Below, one piece after another: positions 38,285 through 44,140 of a stretch of DNA of 44,140 nucleotides. Source of the stretch: a virus; IMG/VR virus record IMGVR_UViG_3300042541_000210, positions 1-44,140 of that record. One strand, written 5' to 3'. The position numbers and the translations under genes were made by a program. A model generated the notes under the pieces. The model was not told where the DNA came from, searched no databases, and saw nothing but the letters and a program-made list of their open reading frames with translations. Within the stretch, counting starts at the first letter, position 1, and each line of letters opens with the position of its first letter.

Positions 38285-38808
38285 TTTTCAAATAACCTAA
38301 AGCCAAAACTGTATCTATTACATTCGCTATAAACACAGTGCCAATAATACGGCTCTGTACTTACTACATCAAATACTCTTACGGTTAACTTTTCAGAATC
38401 CCAATCAGTTGTTATTTTATTATTTACAGACGATCTAAAAAATGATTTATTGGGTTCGTCTACGTATGTAATATAAACACGTTTTTCTGGTTTATCTGAA
38501 TTTGTATGCCAACTCATGTAACCACCATTTGGGTAATACCAATGCCCGGACACCAATGGTTTATAACCCGGAAACATTTTTTCAACATACGAGTATAATT
38601 TGTCTGCTATTTTTAAATCAGCAAAATCAAACGTGTATCTATACTTGCCAATTGCTGCGTCTTTATTGTCAAGCGAATCTAAGTATTCTTCCGATACATA
38701 ATGTTTTCCATCAATTTTTGGTTTATCATTTTTAAGCCAAGCATGATATTTAATTAATGGAATATTCTTTTCAATTATAGATTGAATTTCATTTAAGTTT
38801 TGATTCAT
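38281..38808 (-). CDS. 2OG-Fe(II) oxygenase-like protein
   Basis: The protein is 175 aa from the ATG at 38808; the frame is open from a TTG at 38826, and no clear ribosome-binding site decides between them. The C-terminal half has Y-P-N-G-G-Y-M-S-W-H-T-N-S-D, the iron-binding H-x(1-3)-D region. It also has R-V-Y-I-T-Y-V-D, a V-R-V-F-D-V strand, and W-H-C-V-Y-S-E-C-N-R-Y-S-F-G-F-R with the distal His and the Arg that would bind 2-oxoglutarate. Such enzymes hydroxylate proteins, nucleic acids or small molecules. It is flanked by fibre genes and co-translated with the ParB-like gene, so hydroxylation of a fibre residue is conceivable but unproven. Confidence 0.72.
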   Translation of the reverse strand: MNQNLNEIQSIIEKNIPLIKYHAWLKNDKPKIDGKHYVSEEYLDSLDNKDAAIGKYRYTFDFADLKIADKLYSYVEKMFPGYKPLVSGHWYYPNGGYMSWHTNSDKPEKRVYITYVDEPNKSFFRSSVNNKITTDWDSEKLTVRVFDVVSTEPYYWHCVYSECNRYSFGFRLFEK

Positions 38809-39283
38809 ATTTGGCCATATAATCAATAGTTAGTTCAATAGGCATATTAGAATAAAAATCTTTTACTGTTAGTTTATTTGACCAATCAATATTATCGGGG
38901 GTATCTCGTAATACTGTTTTATCTGCTTCAATTTCTGCGATTACTTCTGATTTATTTGCTAGCATCGCCCTAGTTTGAAGAGAATCTAAAATTTTAAATA
39001 CTTCGTTTCTTTTTTGTCTAAATACATCAAGAACATATATATCAAATAATTCTTTATTAAAAACAATATCTGTTGGATTTGTAGCATCGTTGAATGTAAA
39101 AAAATCAACATGGTAAATTGAATATCGTAAATCAAGATCCGATTCATCATAATCTTTAATTAAGGTTGCCGAGTTACTAGGAATAATTCCCTGTTCTTTT
39201 AGCTCACTGACCGAGTCATTAGAAATAATTGTAGCTAGTTTTCCGGTTTCTACCAATGGAGTAAAAAATATAATTTTTTGCAT
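38789..39283 (-). CDS. Hypothetical protein, possible fibre assembly chaperone
   Basis: In the 164-aa protein, the C-terminal half is helical, with R-Q-K-R-N-E-V-F-K-I-L-D-S-L-Q-T-R-A-M and E-I-E-A-D-K-x-x-L-R-D-T-P. This layout (R-N-x-x-h-x-x-L-D, R-A, L-R-D-x-P) is seen in tail fibre assembly/chaperone-like proteins encoded next to fibres. It starts 17 bp after the 273-aa fibre gene on the same strand, which is the usual place for a fibre chaperone. No family was identified with confidence. Confidence 0.5.
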   Translation of the reverse strand: MQKIIFFTPLVETGKLATIISNDSVSELKEQGIIPSNSATLIKDYDESDLDLRYSIYHVDFFTFNDATNPTDIVFNKELFDIYVLDVFRQKRNEVFKILDSLQTRAMLANKSEVIAEIEADKTVLRDTPDNIDWSNKLTVKDFYSNMPIELTIDYMAKYESKLK

Positions 39284-39300
39284 TGTTAATCTGCTACCTT

Positions 39301-40122
39301 TTAAAATACAACAACTGTTATACGTTCTGGGTCAAACAAGGCCGCTGCAAATTGTTGTGCTTCGTTACCATCATTACCACCAGCATAGAACAAGCCGGTA
39401 TTGTAATTACTATTAGCTAGAACAGTAAAGTTTGAACTTGTGATAGAAAATATACCAACTCCGTATACTTCTAAATTTAGGGTTGTAAACGCTGAAGAAA
39501 CTACATGCCCTCTACTAATAGCAGTTACCATCGGCGCATAATTTACTGTACCGTTTTGAATTCCTGCAGCTAGTGTTATTGTAAAATTACCAGCGGCTAT
39601 TTTAGATACAGACAGATTTTTTGACGCAAACACAGCACCATCTGATGGTCTAAAACTTATATATCCTTTGGCAATTGCGCCTGCTTGAATGGTTGCTAGC
39701 TCCCCTGCCTGTACTGCAGCGTTGGCTGTTAGTGTAGCAATAGCACCAGCTTGTACTGCGGCATTTGATGTTAGTGTCGTGTTTATCGCATCAACGTACC
39801 CTTTCATAGCAGTGTTAGCAGTAGTAATAGCACCTGATTGTACTGCGGCATTTGATGTTAGTGTCGTGTTTATCGCATCAACGTACCCCTTCATAGCAGT
39901 GTTGGCTGTAGTAACTGCTGACCCAAGAGCATAATTAGCAGCTGGCGTTCCGCCAAGGAAGCTGGCATTGTTTGCCAGACTAGCGGTTCCTGTAAAATTT
40001 GTAGCAGTTACATTACCTGATGATATATTACCAGTAACCGTTAGACTAACCAAAGTACCTACTTGAGTAACATTACTTTGTATATTATGTAGTACGTCTG
40101 GTGTTACCTGTGTTAATGACAT
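39301..40122 (-). CDS. Short tail fibre-like protein, 273 aa
   Basis: The N-terminal ~60 residues include V-S-L-T-V-T-G-N-I-S-S-G-N-V, a fibre-type strand. The middle contains two near-identical copies of T-A-N-T-A-M-K-G-Y-V-D-A-I-N-T-T-L-T-S-N, also seen once more in degenerate form in the 1312-aa fibre. The C-terminal ~110 residues are a different, beta-rich globular domain (A-K-G-Y-I-S-F-R-P-S-D-G, F-S-I-T-S-S-N-F-T-V-L, G-L-F-Y-A-G-G). This could be a receptor-binding or trimerisation head. The start overlaps the stop of the long fibre as TAATG. The shared repeats suggest it attaches to or alternates with the long fibre. Confidence 0.75.
   Translation of the reverse strand: MSLTQVTPDVLHNIQSNVTQVGTLVSLTVTGNISSGNVTATNFTGTASLANNASFLGGTPAANYALGSAVTTANTAMKGYVDAINTTLTSNAAVQSGAITTANTAMKGYVDAINTTLTSNAAVQAGAIATLTANAAVQAGELATIQAGAIAKGYISFRPSDGAVFASKNLSVSKIAAGNFTITLAAGIQNGTVNYAPMVTAISRGHVVSSAFTTLNLEVYGVGIFSITSSNFTVLANSNYNTGLFYAGGNDGNEAQQFAAALFDPERITVVVF
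39751..39903 (-). repeat. Near-perfect 66-bp direct repeat (period 87 bp) in the short fibre gene
   Basis: Positions 39751-39816 and 39838-39903 match at 65 of 66 bases (the single difference is in the run encoding K-G-Y). The near-identity implies a recent duplication or gene conversion. Confidence 0.9.
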
Positions 40123-43100
40123 TAACTAATCCTCATAATGTATGCTAGAGCATAGTATGGTGGCAAGTTAGCATTGGTACCACTTGACCCTTCTGTATTC
40201 ACTGTTGTGCTTACTGAGCCACTTGGGGTACCTGCCGATTCAGATGATATCGACGTTCCTACCGTAATTCCAGTAGTGGCAGACGGAACAGTTACTCCAG
40301 AAGGTGCGGTGCCGTCATTACCATTTACAAATTTAGCGGTGCCAGTTTCGCCATTTGACATACTAGTTACGTTGTGAACGTGGCCGGGGTCAGTTACAGT
40401 CGAAGTAGCCGAGTGTGAATGTGATCCTAAAGGACTGCCACTAAATGTTGACGAAGCAGAGTGCGAGTGGCTTACTACTATAGCATCTTTACTACCGCCT
40501 GTAGCGCCAGGAGCATACGTACTACCTGCTCCAACAATAAATCTATCACGTAGGTCTGGTGTTCCGTTACTACCGTTACACAGTGCCCATCTTGTTGGTA
40601 TTGAAGCGATATTTCCGCTCCACATAATAATGCCACCTACTGGCACAATACCGCCAACAACACCATCCTGGGTCATTGTACCTGTGATACTAGTATTATT
40701 AGCAGTTAGGTTACCTACAGTTGCTGGCCCTGTTGCTGTTACTCCAGTTGAAGTTAATTGTCCTATTTTTAAATTACTGTAGGTAGCATTAGTAAAGTCA
40801 ATGGTAGTTGTTGGTTCAGCTACTACATTGGCAAATAATTTCCATGTGCCATCAGTAGCATCACGTGCCAATCCTGTATGTTGATAGCCGCCGTTAGTGA
40901 ATGAACTCACAAATCCTATGTCAAGTACGTCTGCGCCATTAGCATCAGCTAGATAAATTAAGGCATCTTGTATAGTTACATTATTACTATTAAATGATGT
41001 TACATTACCCAATACATTTAAATTGCCGCCCACAGTTAAATTACCAGTAACGGTTGTAGCACCTGTAATATAGGGTACACTAATATTACCTGTAAATGTT
41101 GCTCCACTCAATGCGGCTTTTTCTGTGTCCAATTCTGCCAGAGCATCTTGTACATTAGTAGCACTAATTGTGCCAACTGGACTACTGTAGGTTATGTTAG
41201 CATAGGCATTGTAATCGGTGTAAGCATCAATTTCGGCTAATATCACTGTGCCTGAACTTACACTAGCCGCCAATGTAATAGCCGAACTATTAGTTTCTGT
41301 GTAGGCACTATCGAACTGCCTGACACCGTTGATGTATATACGCAGTTGCCCGGTACCTGGTGTAAAGGTACCTAGTCCTGTAAATACTGTTTGTCCTGAA
41401 GTGGCTGTTTTATAAACACGACTAGTGCTGATTATAGTGCCTACTGCTCCGCTCGAACCTGTATCGCTGGCGGCCCAGTAATAGCTTCCAGGTCCTGACG
41501 TTTTTAATACGTAACCGCTAGTTTCACCGCTTGGGAATAGATTGTTTAACGCTTCGCTTGAACTTGTTGCTCCTGTACCACCGGATGATATAGCCAATGC
41601 TGTAGTTGATAGTGTTAAACTTGGTGCGGATATTGCGCCACTAAATGATGCTCCTACTAATTGCGCATAGCTACTTTGTATAGTCGCAATATTACCTGCT
41701 TGTAAACTAGCATTGGCAGTTAAGGTAGAATTGATAGCGTCAACATATCCTTTCATTGCGGTATTGGCTGTCGACAGTTGCCCGTCGACATAGCCTTTCA
41801 TTGCTGTGTTAGCAGTGGTGATAGCTGTTGTTGCGTTGGCAATGGCACCTGATTGAACTGCGGCGTTGCTGTACACCGCATCTAATATACTTACTCCATT
41901 AGCATAATTAAAATTATTAGCACTAATATTACCTGTTATTTCTACAGGAACTTGTATGCTAACTTTATTAGCACCAACTGTTACTATATTGCCACCGTCG
42001 ACAGTAATTAGAATATTACCGGCACTGGTTCCGCTGTCAACTATTTGTATACTTGAATCGTCTGCTTGTATAATTGTAGCATCTAATCCACTAATTTGTG
42101 AATTAAGATAACTTAAGGTAACCACATCTTGTAGATCAACGGGATCTTCTGCTTGAAGTTTAGTTAATGCACCGTTAACGGTTGATGTTAGTACACCGTT
42201 ATTATTTGTGATTGCCATTCCACCTAAATAGATTGTTCCACCGCTTAAGTAGAGATCTTTCCACCAATTAGTTTCGCTACCTAGACTATATGTTACGTTG
42301 GCAGATGGAATTAAATTCCCAGATACATTAACATTACCTGTGGACAACTCAACAAACGTTGGTCCTAGCGCCAATCCGGTAACAGTTGTAGCTCCGTTGG
42401 CAATCCGGCGAACTTCGATAACGTCTGACGTCAACGGTACTTCACTAAATGTAATTACATTTCCTGATACATCATACGATACATGTGGTTGTTGTAGAGT
42501 ACCGTTGATCATTACTAGTACTGATTCAGCTGTGGTATTATCAGACAGCACAAACGAATTAGCAGTGCCGTCAGGCGACAGTACTTGACTAGTAATAGGT
42601 TGGATACCTGGACTTATCCAATCAGCGCCATCCCAATATTCAATAATATCATTGTCTGTGTTATAACGGAAGTAGCCAACTTCTGGGTTAGCTGGTCGCG
42701 TGCTTGAGTCTCCAGCAGGCAAACCTACCGCGTCGCCACCGCTAAACTGTACTACTCCGGTACCTGTGGCATTTAAGTAAATGTTAGCATTGTTTAATGA
42801 AGAAATTGTAATACTACTATTGCTGTAGATATTAGTATCATTAAAACTAACATTTGCTACCTGTGTTAAGGTAACATTAGCAATATTTGTAATACGGCCA
42901 TCTGCCCCAACAGTAATTTTAGGAATCTTATCTGTATATTCGTCGTCAGCAGCACCATACGTGCCCGGTGTTACTCCGGTTGACGATAATGTTACATAGA
43001 TGTTTGATATGTTTCCGTAGCCAACAGCACTGCCTTTGATGTGAATATTACTATCTTCTGTTATTACACGATCATCATCTTCGTAAATTGCAGTAGCATT

Positions 43101-44060
43101 AAGGATACCGCTAATTGTTGCGTTGGTTAAATTACCAATATTAGCAGTAAGACTGCCGGTAACCACAAGATTGGCAATATTTGATGCGATGTTAATATCA
43201 CTGGCCGCCGATATCGTTGTATCGTTGATAGCAATATTGCCCACTTGATTTAACGTAACATTACTAACTGATGTTGCTCTACCTTTACTGTCAAACGTTA
43301 TCTGTGTTACTACAAGATTAGAACCGTAGGTACCCGATACAATACCGGTATTGGTTAAAGAAACTGGTATATTAGCATACGTACCAACTCCGGTGACATC
43401 ACCAGATATTGAAATATTTGTTGCTTCGGTTATTACTCGATTATTATTGTCGTACACTTCAACGGCACGCAATGCGTTAACATCAATATTACCACTAATG
43501 TCAATGCTGTCTACAGTGATGTTTCCTAAATTAGTAATATTAGGTTGATCACCAGTTAATATCGTACCGTAGATTCCGGCTGAGTATATAGTGTTAGCAT
43601 AAAGTGTGTTCCACCATAGGCTAGTATTGCCAATAGTTCCAGCTATGTTGCCGGTTGGCAGTATTTGATTTGATACTGTTAGGTTGCCGTTTATAGCTAG
43701 TCCGGTTAGTGTACCTAGACTAGTAATGTAGGGTTGTGAATTTTGGGTTATTGTTCCGTCTACGTTGCCGGCAACAAAACTGTCAGCCGTAATACTCTGA
43801 ACATAAATTTTGTCCCACCAATTGGTTAGAGAACCTATATTATATTGTAAATTGCCAGATGTATAAAGGTTGCCAGAAGTAATTAATATATTACCATCAA
43901 CTTCTAATGCTTCAGATGGAGTTGGCGTATTAATGCCTGTGCGGAAGTTAGCAAAGTCCATGTAGACTAAAGCATTTCCTGAGGTTGTGAACTGGAGATC
44001 TACGCCTTGACGGTCAAGGTCCGATACTAACGATGCTCCAAGAACGCGACTAATTGCCAT
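40122..44060 (-). CDS. Long tail fibre with C-terminal tail-collar domain, 1312 aa
   Basis: The N-terminus (R-V-L-G-A-S-L-V-S-D-L-D-R-Q-G-V-D-L-Q-F) and three repeats of the form I-G-(S/N)-x-(T/S)-x-W-W-x-x-(I/L)-Y belong to fibres of this phage group. The middle has beta-strand repeats (I-S-G-N-I, V-T-L-x-Q-V-G-N-I), a module shared with the 1656-aa fibre (V-M-I-N-G-T-L-Q-Q-P) and A-N-T-A-M-K-G-Y-V-D repeats. From about residue 1136 comes a tail-collar domain (G-G-I-I-M-W-S-G, L-C-N-G, P-D-L-R-D-R-F-I-V-G-A-G, final L-P-P-Y-Y-A-L-A-Y-I-M-R). It includes three H-x-H motifs (H1198/1200, H1214/1216, H1227/1229). Late promoter GATAAATA and AGGAG ribosome-binding site precede it. Confidence 0.92.
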   Translation of the reverse strand: MAISRVLGASLVSDLDRQGVDLQFTTSGNALVYMDFANFRTGINTPTPSEALEVDGNILITSGNLYTSGNLQYNIGSLTNWWDKIYVQSITADSFVAGNVDGTITQNSQPYITSLGTLTGLAINGNLTVSNQILPTGNIAGTIGNTSLWWNTLYANTIYSAGIYGTILTGDQPNITNLGNITVDSIDISGNIDVNALRAVEVYDNNNRVITEATNISISGDVTGVGTYANIPVSLTNTGIVSGTYGSNLVVTQITFDSKGRATSVSNVTLNQVGNIAINDTTISAASDINIASNIANLVVTGSLTANIGNLTNATISGILNATAIYEDDDRVITEDSNIHIKGSAVGYGNISNIYVTLSSTGVTPGTYGAADDEYTDKIPKITVGADGRITNIANVTLTQVANVSFNDTNIYSNSSITISSLNNANIYLNATGTGVVQFSGGDAVGLPAGDSSTRPANPEVGYFRYNTDNDIIEYWDGADWISPGIQPITSQVLSPDGTANSFVLSDNTTAESVLVMINGTLQQPHVSYDVSGNVITFSEVPLTSDVIEVRRIANGATTVTGLALGPTFVELSTGNVNVSGNLIPSANVTYSLGSETNWWKDLYLSGGTIYLGGMAITNNNGVLTSTVNGALTKLQAEDPVDLQDVVTLSYLNSQISGLDATIIQADDSSIQIVDSGTSAGNILITVDGGNIVTVGANKVSIQVPVEITGNISANNFNYANGVSILDAVYSNAAVQSGAIANATTAITTANTAMKGYVDGQLSTANTAMKGYVDAINSTLTANASLQAGNIATIQSSYAQLVGASFSGAISAPSLTLSTTALAISSGGTGATSSSEALNNLFPSGETSGYVLKTSGPGSYYWAASDTGSSGAVGTIISTSRVYKTATSGQTVFTGLGTFTPGTGQLRIYINGVRQFDSAYTETNSSAITLAASVSSGTVILAEIDAYTDYNAYANITYSSPVGTISATNVQDALAELDTEKAALSGATFTGNISVPYITGATTVTGNLTVGGNLNVLGNVTSFNSNNVTIQDALIYLADANGADVLDIGFVSSFTNGGYQHTGLARDATDGTWKLFANVVAEPTTTIDFTNATYSNLKIGQLTSTGVTATGPATVGNLTANNTSITGTMTQDGVVGGIVPVGGIIMWSGNIASIPTRWALCNGSNGTPDLRDRFIVGAGSTYAPGATGGSKDAIVVSHSHSASSTFSGSPLGSHSHSATSTVTDPGHVHNVTSMSNGETGTAKFVNGNDGTAPSGVTVPSATTGITVGTSISSESAGTPSGSVSTTVNTEGSSGTNANLPPYYALAYIMRIS

Positions 44061-44079
44061 CTAAAAACTCCTATTGTTG

Positions 44080-44087
44080 TATTTATC
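44080..44087 (-). promoter_or_regulatory. Late promoter GATAAATA for the 1312-aa fibre
   Basis: The octamer lies 19 bp before the ATG at 44060, followed by AATAGGAG, a good ribosome-binding site. Confidence 0.75.
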
Positions 44088-44094
44088 AGGAGAA

Positions 44095-44140
44095 CTAAGC
44101 GGCGGTTGTGCTAGCGAAATTATGTAAGATATAAATTGGC
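44095..44140 (-). CDS. Possible 3' end of an upstream leftward gene
   Basis: One frame from the window edge reads P-I-Y-I-L-H-N-F-A-S-T-T-A-A and stops at 44097-44095, just before the late promoter, which is where an upstream gene would be expected to end. Another frame stops slightly earlier (L-Y-L-T, stop near 44120), so the frame is not decided. Too little is visible to name it. Confidence 0.3.
   Translation of the reverse strand, partial: PIYILHNFASTTAA

Noticed and set aside
32840-44060. Diversity-generating retroelement for fibre variation
   Set aside because: No reverse transcriptase gene, no accessory variability determinant and no template/variable repeat pair with adenine-specific differences was seen in the window.

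Overview
The window is 44 kb of a T4-like contractile-tailed bacteriophage (myovirus) genome, or of a contig derived from one. The evidence is a dense set of recognisable T4-type genes: UvsX and UvsY recombination proteins, gp32 single-strand binding protein, large and small terminase (gp17, gp16), head-completion nuclease gp4, tail sheath gp18, tail tube gp19, a gp13-like and probably a gp14-like neck protein, tail terminator gp15, and gp1-type dNMP kinase. NATAAATA octamers of the T4 late-promoter type precede many of them. The DNA is AT-rich. The accessory genes (radical SAM enzymes, glycosyltransferase-like proteins, a 2OG oxygenase, very long repetitive fibres) fit the style of marine or freshwater T4-like phages. 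No photosynthesis gene is present. The host cannot be named from the sequence.

Layout. Positions 1-800 hold an HNH homing-endonuclease cassette inserted at the 5' end of a nucleotidyltransferase gene, whose first codons now occur on both sides of it. Positions 777-11491 (all minus strand) interleave recombination/replication genes (uvsY, uvsX, gene 32) with a putative modification cluster: a methyltransferase, three radical SAM proteins, an SGNH-like protein and two related glycosyltransferase-like proteins. Positions 11558-21746 (minus) form the packaging/head/tail-tube block: a 685-aa unknown, gp17, four probable virion-internal or assembly proteins, gp16, gp4, a 120-aa protein, a tube-fold baseplate protein and gp19. 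Positions 21820-25032 encode an oversized sheath (1070 aa). Positions 25132-28783 hold a small HNH protein on the plus strand, then leftward gp1, a gp13-like protein and three unknowns.

A bidirectional control region at 28784-28854 carries a perfect sigma-70-type promoter leftward and a late promoter rightward. Positions 28855-32101 are the only long plus-strand operon (gp14-like, gp15, Nudix). Positions 32096-44060 (minus) form the fibre locus: a sialyltransferase/MptE-like protein, a 1656-aa repeat fibre, a ParB-like protein, a 2OG oxygenase, a possible fibre chaperone, a 273-aa fibre and a 1312-aa fibre ending in a tail-collar domain with three HxH metal motifs.

How it fits together. Late promoters, several followed by strong hairpin terminators, divide the structural genes into short transcription units. 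At four genes the late-type octamer sits exactly 5 bp from the start codon, which predicts leaderless mRNAs. Two adjacent proteins in the terminase block start with peptides resembling the T4 capsid-targeting sequence, and they and their neighbours carry many LxE-type prohead-protease sites, suggesting a set of internal head proteins. The best candidates for something undescribed are the radical SAM/glycosyltransferase cluster threaded through the recombination genes, the 5'-duplicating homing cassette, the promoter-adjacent start codons and the predicted internal head proteins. No gene-free stretch exceeds about 120 bp.
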